This document shows positions 33,781-41,769 of a stretch of 64,000 bases of DNA, piece after piece (positions within the stretch are counted from its first letter, which is position 1; every line of letters starts with the position of its first letter). This DNA comes from Pseudoduganella ginsengisoli (GTDB lineage: Bacteria > Pseudomonadota > Gammaproteobacteria > Burkholderiales > Burkholderiaceae_D): contig NZ_WNLA01000002.1 in assembly GCF_009720865.1 (NCBI RefSeq), positions 62,001 to 126,000 on the forward strand, in the 5' to 3' direction. The translations under genes and the position numbers were made by a program. The notes below the pieces were generated by a model, which was not told the DNA's origin, made no database searches, and saw only the letters and a list, made by a program, of their open reading frames with translations.

Positions 33781-34520
33781 TGCATGCTCTCCTTTAGCCG
33801 TTTGACTCTTTCCTCGCTCAAACGTAGCGAGCGCTGATATCGATCCCTAAGCCATTCCTTAAATTTAGGATCCGAAGCATTGACAAAGCCTGCCAAATCT
33901 TTAGGACTATATTTGCTTCTGATTTTCCAGGCTTCCTCTGTAGCCAACACAGGATCTTTTTCTAACTCAACCAATAGCGCCTTACTAGACGTCACATCTG
34001 ATTCCGCAAGTGATAAATACAGGCGCTGGCGTTCCTGAACATAGGCATTGGATGGCACAGGCCACCCCTTCACTTCCCCCGGCCATTTCTCATGATCCGG
34101 TTGGTAATCGCTTGACACCACCTTCACACTGCCGTCAACCTGCCGCAGAATCCATAACTCGCCTGGTTTGCCGTCCACGTACGGCGGCATCTCAACCAAA
34201 AAGCTCTGCTTCACTTCTGGTATTTTTCCGTCAGCTTGTTTGGGCAGCCAGTGCGTCGAGTTCACCTTAACTTGCATGCCAGGCTTCCATTGCTTCGGCA
34301 AGTCATAGCAGCACATCGTCCCGCCAGCGCCAAAGCGATTGATGGTTTCGCCGCCGGCCTTGTTCTTGGCGTCAGTCGGGTCCTCAACCGTATAGCTGAA
34401 TTCCTCATTGCTGTAGTTCACACCGTGCACGCTGACGGGCACCGTTGATTTGCCCAAACCAGCATGCGCCGAGCCAACCAGCAATCCAAGCATCACGCCG
34501 ACTATTAATACTGTTCTCAC
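33777..34520 (-). CDS. DUF3304 family periplasmic protein, putative immunity protein for the adjacent lipase effector
   Basis: A 247-residue protein with an N-terminal signal peptide (residues 1-20, ending AHA). The first 110 residues match the DUF3304 pattern: VHGVNYSNEEFSYTVEDP, then GGTMCCYDLPKQW and PGMQVKVNSTHW. The rest is helical and charged. DUF3304 proteins are typically encoded beside DUF2235 lipases and are thought to neutralise them in the periplasm. The start codon is GTG with an AAAGGAT site. The coding sequence is visibly AT-richer than its surroundings: 50 of 120 bases are G or C at 33841-33960, against 41 of 60 at 35041-35100. This suggests separate acquisition. Confidence 0.8.
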   Translation of the reverse strand: MRTVLIVGVMLGLLVGSAHAGLGKSTVPVSVHGVNYSNEEFSYTVEDPTDAKNKAGGETINRFGAGGTMCCYDLPKQWKPGMQVKVNSTHWLPKQADGKIPEVKQSFLVEMPPYVDGKPGELWILRQVDGSVKVVSSDYQPDHEKWPGEVKGWPVPSNAYVQERQRLYLSLAESDVTSSKALLVELEKDPVLATEEAWKIRSKYSPKDLAGFVNASDPKFKEWLRDRYQRSLRLSEERVKRLKESMQ

Positions 34521-34567
34521 TTATATCCATCCTTTACGTTCATGCTCTCGAGCCATCTTCATGCCTG

Positions 34568-35392
34568 TCACGCCGCGGCAATACGCCACGTTTCCAGCGC
34601 AGCCATTATCCGCACCTCATCCGCCCGCACGCCACGCCGCACGCACTCCACGCACCAGTCCACACGCAGCCGAGCATCCAGCTGCGCCACATCGGCCGCG
34701 GCCAGCGCCTGCGACACCAGCGCATGCGCCACCGACGGCGCCCCCTCGTGCCGCACACCGCGATCCGCCAGCCGCACCAGCATTTCATCGGCGGCGCTAT
34801 CGTCCACCATGGCGCCGAACTGCCGGTCGCTCAAGCGTTGCGGGCGCTCCTGCACCGGATGTCCGTCACCCGGCAAGGCCAATGCCTGCCATTGCCCGCT
34901 ACGCCCCACGTAATGCCAGCGCCGCGCCGGCCCGGCCAGTTCGCCCAGTTGGCGCGCATCCAGCGCCCGGACGATCCCGGGCAGGCGGCGCGTATCCGCA
35001 AAGCGGAAATTAAACCGCTGGCCATCGTTCTCGACCACGCACCACGCCGCCAGCCGCGCCGCCAACGCATTCAACGGTTCGCGCGTTTCCAGCGCACTGA
35101 CCATCGGCCGCCCGCTGCACTGCGCCAGCAAGCCGTCCATGGTCCGCGAACCCGCCGCGTAACGCACGACAAACGGCGACGCATCGCGCACCGGGTCGCT
35201 GCAGCCAGGCAGCGTTTCAAACAGCAGCGCGACCGATTCATCGCCCAGCGCGGCGCTGAACCGCCTATGCAGTCCCGGCGCAAACACGCCATCGAGTAGC
35301 AGATACAGCGCCCATCCGTCATCGAGCGCATGGGCCGCGTCGTCGAGCTGCGCCAGCCAGCCTGCGGCAAATTCATCGATCCACATCGTCAT
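34568..35392 (-). CDS. DUF4123 domain T6SS effector adaptor (Tap/Tec-like)
   Basis: A 274-residue cytoplasmic protein with a DUF4123 domain in the first about 120 residues (LYLLLDGVFAPGLHRRF, ALLFETLPG, DASPFVVRY). Such chaperones load an effector onto its VgrG spike and are not themselves secreted. The start is the ATG at 35392, which overlaps the vgrG stop (ATGA) and gives coupled translation. It lies between vgrG and the DUF3304/DUF2235 pair, so its cargo is almost certainly the DUF2235 lipase. Confidence 0.88.
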   Translation of the reverse strand: MTMWIDEFAAGWLAQLDDAAHALDDGWALYLLLDGVFAPGLHRRFSAALGDESVALLFETLPGCSDPVRDASPFVVRYAAGSRTMDGLLAQCSGRPMVSALETREPLNALAARLAAWCVVENDGQRFNFRFADTRRLPGIVRALDARQLGELAGPARRWHYVGRSGQWQALALPGDGHPVQERPQRLSDRQFGAMVDDSAADEMLVRLADRGVRHEGAPSVAHALVSQALAAADVAQLDARLRVDWCVECVRRGVRADEVRIMAALETWRIAAA

Positions 35393-38241
35393 CCAATCGC
35401 AGTAAACGCCGGCGCCGCTGCCAGCGACTTCTTCAGGCATTCCAGGCAAATGCTGTTCGGCAGTTCCGGCAGCGGATAATCGTTTTGCGCCGGTCCGTCA
35501 AAACTCTTTTTCCCGGCCTGGATCGTGATTTTCCCCGGCGCCTGCACAGTGATATTGCCGCCTTCAATCGTGATGCTGGCGCCGCCCGCCGTGGCCAAGG
35601 TGATGCGCCTGGCGGCAGCCCAGTCCACATGGGCATTGGCGCTGACCACTTGCAAATCGTCGCGCGACTGGATCGCCAGCGTGCCGGCTTGCGCCTGTAC
35701 ATCCACGTCGCCTTGCGCGGCAATTGCCTGCAAGCCGATACCGCCGTCGCCCGCCGCCACGGCGCCGCCCAGCATGCCGATGGCCTGGCGGCTGTGCACG
35801 CGCAGCTTGCCGCCGGACTGCCATTGCGTATCCGCCCCGCTCATCAGGGTGACTGTTTCGCCATTGGCGAGCTGCACGTCCTGGCCGGCCACGACGCCCA
35901 GGCCGCCCCGGGCGGCAATGGCAATGACGGGATCCGTCAAGTGCGGCAGCTTGCCGTCCGCAGGCGCCGTCTGCTTGTCCGCCGCATCGGCCAGCGCCGC
36001 ATCGGTTCCGCTATCGCTGACCATGCCCGAGAGCGCCGTCAACAGCGCAGGCAGCGGCGCGGCATTGTCATCGAGCCTGCTGGACGATGCCTTGGCGGCG
36101 CCTGCATGGCTGGACAGCGCCACTGTCGCGTGGGACGTGGCAGCGCCGCTGAACGACTGGGCAATCGCCACGGCCTGCTTCATCAATGCGATACCGGCAG
36201 TATTGTCGCCGGCCGGTTCGCGCGCGGCGGCGCTGTGGCTGATGCCATAGCTGGTCACCAGCAAGCCCGCTCCGGCGCGCACTGCGCCGTAGGCATCGGT
36301 GCGCAATTCCGCGCCCTGCCCGCGCAGGCTGCCACGGTAATTATCGGCGCTGTGGATCAAATGGCCCAGGTTCAGTTCCGTCGCCGCATGTGTGGTTTTC
36401 AGCTGCACACGGCCCTGCTGGTCCGTGTCGTCAAACAACAGCTGGTTGTAGCCGCTGCCGCCGAATTCCTTGCTGCGGATGCCCCACTGCGCCGCGCCAT
36501 TGCGGTGGCCCGCGCTGTCACCCGACGCGCCGTGCCATACGGGGCTGTTTCCGCCCGCCACGTTGCCCTGGCCGGATACCGCATGGTCGCGCGCCCGGTC
36601 AAATGGCGATGCCGCGTCCTGTGCCGCTTGCCCTCCCGGCGTCGGCGCTACGCCGCCTTCGCCCTGGCCGTTATACAGAGCGCCAACGATGACGGGGCGG
36701 TCGATGTCGTTTTCCAGGAATTGCACCAGCACTTCCTGCCCGATGCGCGGCAAGAACTGGCTGCCCATGCCGCCGCCCGCGGCGCGCTGCGCGACGCGCA
36801 CCCAGCACGTGGCATTGCCGCCGTCTTGCCAGTGGAAGCGGATACGCACCCGTCCCAGCCGGTCGCAATACAATTCATCGGCGCCTTGCGGCGATTCCGC
36901 GCCATCGGCGCCCACCACGATGGCGCTCTGGCTGCCGTTTGCCGTGGGCTTGTGGTGGTGGCGTCCATCGCTGTCCTGCCATTGGGGCCGCCATGGCAAG
37001 CTCGATGGCGCCGCCTCGAACAGGTTCGCATAGCCGCTGGTGCGCGCCTGCGCCACCGCCAGCGCGAAGTCGGCATCCGCTTCAGGCGGCGAGTAATCCT
37101 GCAGCAATTCCGGGATCGGGCCAAACAATTCCGCCAGCGCGGCGCTGGCCGGCTGCGGCAAATTATTGATGCCGACACTGCGCACCCGCACCACGGTGAA
37201 TGCGGCTTCACTATCCTGCGCCAGCGGCGCGCCGTCGATCGCCAGCCTTACACCGGCGCGCAAGGTACGCAAGGTCGAGCGCCCGCGCCACCACTGGCTG
37301 CGCGCTTCGCGGCCCTGCATCTGCAAATCCGCATAACGCTGGGCCTGGGCATTGTTCGCATAGTGGTAAGGGCCCGGCGCATCGAAATGCTCCAGCGCCG
37401 CCAGCATGCCATTGCCCGCCGCGTCCGATACCGCGCCGGCCGCCACCACGCGCCCCGCCTTGTAGTCATAGCTGAGCAAACTGGTCAGCGCAACGCGTGC
37501 GGCCCGCCCCGCGTGCAGCGCCTGCACCGTGTCGTCCTGTTCTCCGGCCCGCGCGCCATGGAAACGCGCCGGGCTCGATGGGTCGTCCGGCACCGCGCAG
37601 CGCTGGGTACTGTCGGCAAACAAAACCAGTTGCGCGCCATCGCCATCTTCTTCAACGCGCCACGCCAGCCCTTCTTCGGCCAGCAGCCGCCCGACGAACG
37701 CCAGGTCGCTTTCCCGGTACTGGCAGCAGTAACTGCGCGGCGCGCCGCCGGCCATACATTGCGCAGTTTCTTCGCTCCAGCGCCAGCGCGCCAGCGGTGC
37801 GTAGGCGCCAAACACGTCGTCAACGATGTCTTGCACGCTCTTGTCTTGCCATACGCGGCTGTTGCGCACCTGGCCGAGGCGCCACAGCCAATGCGTCAAC
37901 GTTAGCCGGTAGCGCGCCAGCCCGCCGTTGCTGCCCAGCTGCGCCACGGCGCTAACGTCGCCCGTGAAGGCGCAGCGCGTACCATCGGCGAGGCTGATTT
38001 GCAGCGTGGCGGGTTTGCCCACCAGCGCCGCCACGTCGATCTGCGCGCTGGCCGACAGCACGATCACGTCGCGCCGCCCCAGTCCCTGCAGCGCATCATC
38101 CGCCGTAAACGCTTCCACCAGCAGCGCCTCGACTTCGCCGCCGTCGCCAAAGGCCAGCGCATATAAACGGGACTGGCTGGAATAGGCCGCCAGCGCGGCA
38201 AGAACCTGGCCCGGCAGGGCCTGCAAAGAAGCTAAAGACAT
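35389..38241 (-). CDS. vgrG: T6SS spike protein VgrG (TssI) with C-terminal DUF2345 domain
   Basis: A 950-residue VgrG. The gp27-like part (1 to about 390) includes YCCQYRESDLAFVGRLLAEEG. The gp5-like OB domain follows (DRLGRVRIRFHWQDG, CWVRVAQRAAGGGMG, FLPRIGQEVLVQFLENDIDRP). A beta-helix spike and a C-terminal DUF2345 region come next (ITLATAGGASITIEGGNITVQ, APGKITIQAGKKSF). It forms the trimeric tip of the secretion tube. No additional enzymatic domain is visible at the C-terminus. It heads the adaptor-immunity-effector cargo genes and follows an Ala-rich membrane protein gene by 23 bases. A second vgrG starts at 61637. Confidence 0.95.
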   Translation of the reverse strand: MSLASLQALPGQVLAALAAYSSQSRLYALAFGDGGEVEALLVEAFTADDALQGLGRRDVIVLSASAQIDVAALVGKPATLQISLADGTRCAFTGDVSAVAQLGSNGGLARYRLTLTHWLWRLGQVRNSRVWQDKSVQDIVDDVFGAYAPLARWRWSEETAQCMAGGAPRSYCCQYRESDLAFVGRLLAEEGLAWRVEEDGDGAQLVLFADSTQRCAVPDDPSSPARFHGARAGEQDDTVQALHAGRAARVALTSLLSYDYKAGRVVAAGAVSDAAGNGMLAALEHFDAPGPYHYANNAQAQRYADLQMQGREARSQWWRGRSTLRTLRAGVRLAIDGAPLAQDSEAAFTVVRVRSVGINNLPQPASAALAELFGPIPELLQDYSPPEADADFALAVAQARTSGYANLFEAAPSSLPWRPQWQDSDGRHHHKPTANGSQSAIVVGADGAESPQGADELYCDRLGRVRIRFHWQDGGNATCWVRVAQRAAGGGMGSQFLPRIGQEVLVQFLENDIDRPVIVGALYNGQGEGGVAPTPGGQAAQDAASPFDRARDHAVSGQGNVAGGNSPVWHGASGDSAGHRNGAAQWGIRSKEFGGSGYNQLLFDDTDQQGRVQLKTTHAATELNLGHLIHSADNYRGSLRGQGAELRTDAYGAVRAGAGLLVTSYGISHSAAAREPAGDNTAGIALMKQAVAIAQSFSGAATSHATVALSSHAGAAKASSSRLDDNAAPLPALLTALSGMVSDSGTDAALADAADKQTAPADGKLPHLTDPVIAIAARGGLGVVAGQDVQLANGETVTLMSGADTQWQSGGKLRVHSRQAIGMLGGAVAAGDGGIGLQAIAAQGDVDVQAQAGTLAIQSRDDLQVVSANAHVDWAAARRITLATAGGASITIEGGNITVQAPGKITIQAGKKSFDGPAQNDYPLPELPNSICLECLKKSLAAAPAFTAIG

Positions 38242-38264
38242 GTTGCAATGAGAAGATTGTTCCG

Positions 38265-39107
38265 TTACCGCTTTTGCCCGCCAGAGCAACCGCCTGACGC
38301 CTTGTCGTCCCCTTGAGCGCACGGAGCCGTGCGCGCAGCCTGCTGCGGCCGCGTATGGGCGACCAGCGCGGCCAGCAATTCCACATCATTGTCCGACGAT
38401 GCCGGCAGCGGCTGAAGCGCTTTCTTGTGCGGTTTTTCTTTCGCGATTTTCTCGGCAGGCGCCTTGGCTTTGGCAATGCGCGCATGACGTTCTTTTACCT
38501 TCGCCGGCACGGCTTTGCGCTCCCTGGCCACCGCTTTATGCACGGGTTTGGCGGCCGGCTTGGTGTCCGCCGCAGCCGGTTCCGCATCGACGATCGTCGC
38601 CGCCGTGGAAGGTTTATCCTGCGATGGCGCGGCCAGCGCGGAAGCCAGCGCCACCGCAGGCGCCGCCACCGCTGCTGCCGCTAGCGGCGGCTCGGCTGGC
38701 GTGGAAGGCGCAGCTTCCGCCGCCTGTGGCTGCCCCGCCGCTGGCGCCGCCAGTTGCCGCACGTAAGCCGCGGCATTCTCATCGCCACCGGAGACCACGG
38801 CAACCTGCGCAGCATGGCTGTCCGGAGCGGCATCGCCCTCCACGCCCTTGGCCACGCCCGCCAATTGCGCGGTACTGTTCACATCCCCCATCACCAGCGC
38901 TGCAGTTCCGCCCATTGCAGCCAATACCAGCACGGCGCCCGCCACCAGCCCTTTGCGGCCAGGCCGCGTGCGCACGCGCGGCGCCGATGCCCTTCCGCCC
39001 GCACTATCGAGTTCGCTGAGGATGGATTTAGTCTCACTGGCTTCAGGCCCGGCAGCCAACAGGCTGGGCCGCGCAGGCGCAGGCCGCTGTGGTTCGTCGT
39101 TTTGCAA
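38265..39107 (-). CDS. Ala/Pro/Lys-rich single-pass membrane protein upstream of vgrG
   Basis: A 280-residue protein I do not recognise. A short polar N-terminus is followed by one membrane helix at about 50-72 (GLVAGAVLVLAAMGGTAALVMG). A long Ala/Pro-rich region comes next and then a strongly basic Lys/Ala stretch (KPVHKAVARERKAVPAKVKE, KAKAPAEKIAKEKPHKKAL) and a C-terminal domain with two cysteines. No ATG fits; I choose the TTG at 39107 because an AAGGAG site lies 7 bases before it. Its position 23 bases upstream of vgrG and divergent from the TagX-like gene puts it in the T6SS. The topology recalls TonB- or PG-spanning linker proteins, but no function can be assigned. Confidence 0.65.
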   Translation of the reverse strand: MQNDEPQRPAPARPSLLAAGPEASETKSILSELDSAGGRASAPRVRTRPGRKGLVAGAVLVLAAMGGTAALVMGDVNSTAQLAGVAKGVEGDAAPDSHAAQVAVVSGGDENAAAYVRQLAAPAAGQPQAAEAAPSTPAEPPLAAAAVAAPAVALASALAAPSQDKPSTAATIVDAEPAAADTKPAAKPVHKAVARERKAVPAKVKERHARIAKAKAPAEKIAKEKPHKKALQPLPASSDNDVELLAALVAHTRPQQAARTAPCAQGDDKASGGCSGGQKR

Positions 39108-39255
39108 GATTGACTCCTTGATAATTTTCGCGACTTTACCTGAAACAGGCAAATAACGATGCTCCTGTTCAATCGTGCGCGGCCTTATCAGGACAGCAAT
39201 ATATACTCCAGGCAATGTTTTTTGAATAACTTTTGACAGGCTTGCGGAGGGTGTA

Positions 39256-40107
39256 GTGGTTTTGTTGGTGGTGGCGATGTACTTCCTGCTCGCATGCCTG
39301 GCCGCATGGCTGGCCCTGTTCCCGTCGGGACGCGCGATGGTGGCGGGATTGCTGCAGGGCGCCCTGCACAAGACGGGCGCACGTTGCCGCAACCGCTGGT
39401 CGGCCTTCGCCACCGGCGTGCAGCGCACCGCGGCACAGGGCCGCAACGCCGGCCTGGCGCAATGGCAGGACGCCGCACACTTCGTCCGCAGCCACGCGCT
39501 GCTGTGCGCGGGTGGCCTGGTGCTGCTGTGCTTCCCCCTGGTGGTCGCACTGTTTGCAGGGAACCGGCTCACGCTGCGCGACTATGAAACATCGACGCGG
39601 GAAGTCAACCCGCAGGTGGCGGCCCTGCTGGAAGGCGAACAGCTGGCGCCGCCACCGCCGCTGCCGCCACTGGTCTTCACGGCTGCCGAAGTGGAACTGG
39701 TGCGCCCGATGACAGCCAGCGCCAGCCGCGACTGGGCGCTACTGGACAAGGATTTCGCCCAGCGCCTGCTGCTGGCGTTCCGCATCATGAAGGAACGCCA
39801 TGGCTATGACATGGCGCTGCTGGAAGGCTACCGCAGCCCGCAGCGGCAAGATGCGCTGGCGGCGCTGGGCGCCGGCGTCACCAATGCGGCCGCCTTCCAA
39901 AGCTGGCACCAGTACGGCCTTGCCGCAGATTGCGCGTTCATCCGCGACGGCAAGCTGGTCATCAGTGAACAGGACCCATGGGCCATGCGCGGCTACCAGC
40001 TGTATGGCGAAGTGGCGGCGTCGCTGGGCCTCACGTGGGGCGGCAACTGGAAGATGCGCGATTACGGCCATGCAGAATTGCGTGTGGCCGGCACGATGAA
40101 ACGCTAA
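39256..40107 (+). CDS. T6SS-associated M15 family peptidoglycan peptidase (TagX-like)
   Basis: A 283-residue membrane-anchored peptidase with hydrophobic helices at about 2-22 and 82-101. The C-terminal catalytic domain (about 160-283) is of the VanY/M15 type. The zinc ligands are visible as His218 and Asp225 (SWHQYGLAADCAF) and His272 (YGHAEL). In Acinetobacter the M15 enzyme TagX cuts peptide stems to let the secretion apparatus pass the wall, and this gene plays that part by position and domain. The start is GTG at 39256 with a GGAGG site. It is the first of seven tightly packed genes: this gene, PAAR, KAS-like, tssM, tagF, OmpA-like, tssA. Confidence 0.85.
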   Translation: MVLLVVAMYFLLACLAAWLALFPSGRAMVAGLLQGALHKTGARCRNRWSAFATGVQRTAAQGRNAGLAQWQDAAHFVRSHALLCAGGLVLLCFPLVVALFAGNRLTLRDYETSTREVNPQVAALLEGEQLAPPPPLPPLVFTAAEVELVRPMTASASRDWALLDKDFAQRLLLAFRIMKERHGYDMALLEGYRSPQRQDALAALGAGVTNAAAFQSWHQYGLAADCAFIRDGKLVISEQDPWAMRGYQLYGEVAASLGLTWGGNWKMRDYGHAELRVAGTMKR

Positions 40108-40134
40108 GCAACGGAAAATCTCAGGAGAGCAAAC

Positions 40135-40398
40135 ATGGCAGGGCCATTCATTACCTTGGGCGACAAGCTGTCGCACGGCGGCGCCGTGACGGAAGCGTCG
40201 CCGCACAGCACCACCGGCGGCAAGGGCATTGCCCGCGTGGGCGACAAGGCCAGTTGCTCCAAGCACGGCACGGTCACCATCGCCACCGGCGACGCCACCA
40301 TGATCGTCGACGGCAAGCCCGCCGCACGCCATGGCGACAAGACCAGCTGCGGCGCCACCCTGATCGCTTCCCAGCAAACCACCGTGGACCAGGTTTGA
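40135..40398 (+). CDS. PAAR domain protein
   Basis: An 87-residue PAAR protein that caps the VgrG trimer and sharpens the T6SS spike. The repeats GDKLSHGGAV, GDKASCSKHGT and GDKTSCGATLIAS with conserved His and Cys form the metal-binding cone. It is a lone PAAR domain without toxin extension. It lies 27 bases after the TagX-like gene and 3 bases before the next gene. Confidence 0.95.
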   Translation: MAGPFITLGDKLSHGGAVTEASPHSTTGGKGIARVGDKASCSKHGTVTIATGDATMIVDGKPAARHGDKTSCGATLIASQQTTVDQV

Positions 40399-40401
40399 TC
40401 C

Positions 40402-41766
40402 ATGCAGCTCTGGTTGAAAGGATTATTGCAGTCGGTATTGGCGTTTGGCGCCAGCTGGTTCGGCGCCGTGTGGTACTGGCGCAGCACCAACCGCATGCCG
40501 GCCACTGGCGAGCTGGCGACGTACCTGATTGCGCTGCCGGTCGCCTTGCTGCTGGCATTCTGGGTGCTGGCCAAAGGCGCCGCCTTGTGGCAGGCACGCA
40601 GCGCCGCGGCGCCCGCTGGACCCGTGCAGGACAACCCAACACCCGCCGATACCACCGCCGTTGCTGCCCCCATTGCCACCACAGCGGCACTGCACATTGC
40701 TGCCGCCGCGCTATGCGTACCGCACGGCGAATCCGCAGCGGAGCTGGAACGAGCCCTGGCAGCGAACACGGCCCGCGCGGAACTCGATCCGGCATTGGAA
40801 GACGACGACGGCTTCCCCGTCATGTGCGCCCGTGCCGCCTATATCGACGAAGCAGCCATGGAAGAATCCATCCGCCAGTGGCGCGAAGACGAATCGCTGC
40901 CGCCCATGGCGGCACGGCCTGAATACTGGCGCGCACTGGCGCTGGCGACACCCGTGATGCGCGATCTGGCCGTCACGGCAGCCAGCCATGAAGCGCTGGC
41001 GAACAAAGGTTCCGCCGCGCAAACCGTCCCCATGCTGCAACTGGCACTGCTGCTGCCCGCCGATTGGCCCACGCCGTGGCGCGAAGCAGCCGGCCAATGG
41101 CTGCAACAGCAGCTTGCCGGCATAGGCTGGCCGCGCCAGCGCAGCGCAGTGACCATCTATCCGGAATCAACGCCTGCCACCCTGCTGGCCATGTTGCACG
41201 GCAGCGGCCTGCCGTGCTTCACGCTGTTGCTGGCCTGCGCATCGAACGTGGGCAGCCACACGGTAAACCGGTGGAGCGAACGGAACGTGCTGTTCACTGC
41301 AAAGCAGCCGCAAGGCTTGATGCCCGGCGAAGGCGCGGCCGGACTGCTGCTGGCGTCCAGTGAGCATGCCGCCCGGATGGATGCACTGTCCGCGCCGGCG
41401 CCGCAACTGGCAGCCATCCACGCCGGCAGCGCCGGCCGCAACATATTGACCCAGCTGGCGCAATCGTCTTGCCAGACGGCGCCTGCGCGCATCGTGGCCG
41501 ACACGGGCCACAGCAGCGAGCGCGTGATGGAAGTGATGGGCGCCGCGCACGCGCTGCTGCCCGAACTCGATCCCACGCAAGACATTGCCACCTTGGGCAC
41601 TGCCACCGGCCATGCGGGCCATGCCGGCGCGATGGCAGCGCTGGCGTACGCCGTACATGAAACCCAGGCGCGCAATCAACCCGTGCTGTGCCTGACCAAT
41701 GAAGATCCCCAACAACGCTGCGCGGTGCTGATTGCCCCGGCAGCGTCTGCAACACCAGGAAGCTGA
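40402..41766 (+). CDS. T6SS-operon membrane protein with degenerate ketoacyl-synthase-like C-terminal domain
   Basis: A 454-residue protein with two membrane helices (about 8-26 and 38-62), an Ala/Pro-rich linker and a soluble domain from about 100. The end resembles the second half of a beta-ketoacyl synthase: GLMPGEGAAGLLLASSEHA (305-323) matches the MGEGAG loop, VADTGHSSERVMEV (366-379) the HGT loop, and ATGHAGHAGAMAALA (401-415) the TGHLLGAAGA loop with its histidine at 404. The nucleophilic cysteine element is not recognisable where it should lie (around 250-265), so catalysis is unlikely. The gene has 3-base gaps to PAAR and tssM, so it is an integral part of the operon. Function unknown. 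Confidence 0.75.
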   Translation: MQLWLKGLLQSVLAFGASWFGAVWYWRSTNRMPATGELATYLIALPVALLLAFWVLAKGAALWQARSAAAPAGPVQDNPTPADTTAVAAPIATTAALHIAAAALCVPHGESAAELERALAANTARAELDPALEDDDGFPVMCARAAYIDEAAMEESIRQWREDESLPPMAARPEYWRALALATPVMRDLAVTAASHEALANKGSAAQTVPMLQLALLLPADWPTPWREAAGQWLQQQLAGIGWPRQRSAVTIYPESTPATLLAMLHGSGLPCFTLLLACASNVGSHTVNRWSERNVLFTAKQPQGLMPGEGAAGLLLASSEHAARMDALSAPAPQLAAIHAGSAGRNILTQLAQSSCQTAPARIVADTGHSSERVMEVMGAAHALLPELDPTQDIATLGTATGHAGHAGAMAALAYAVHETQARNQPVLCLTNEDPQQRCAVLIAPAASATPGS

Positions 41767-41769
41767 CCC

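Noticed and set aside
35485..37905. Long plus-strand open frame (806 codons)
   Set aside because: Antisense to vgrG, with Arg/Ala/His-rich composition and no domain. The VgrG frame has clear domains.
40402..41766. Calling the KAS-like protein a functional 3-oxoacyl-ACP synthase
   Set aside because: The nucleophilic cysteine element and the N-terminal half of the fold are not recognisable, and it carries membrane helices absent from FabB/FabF.
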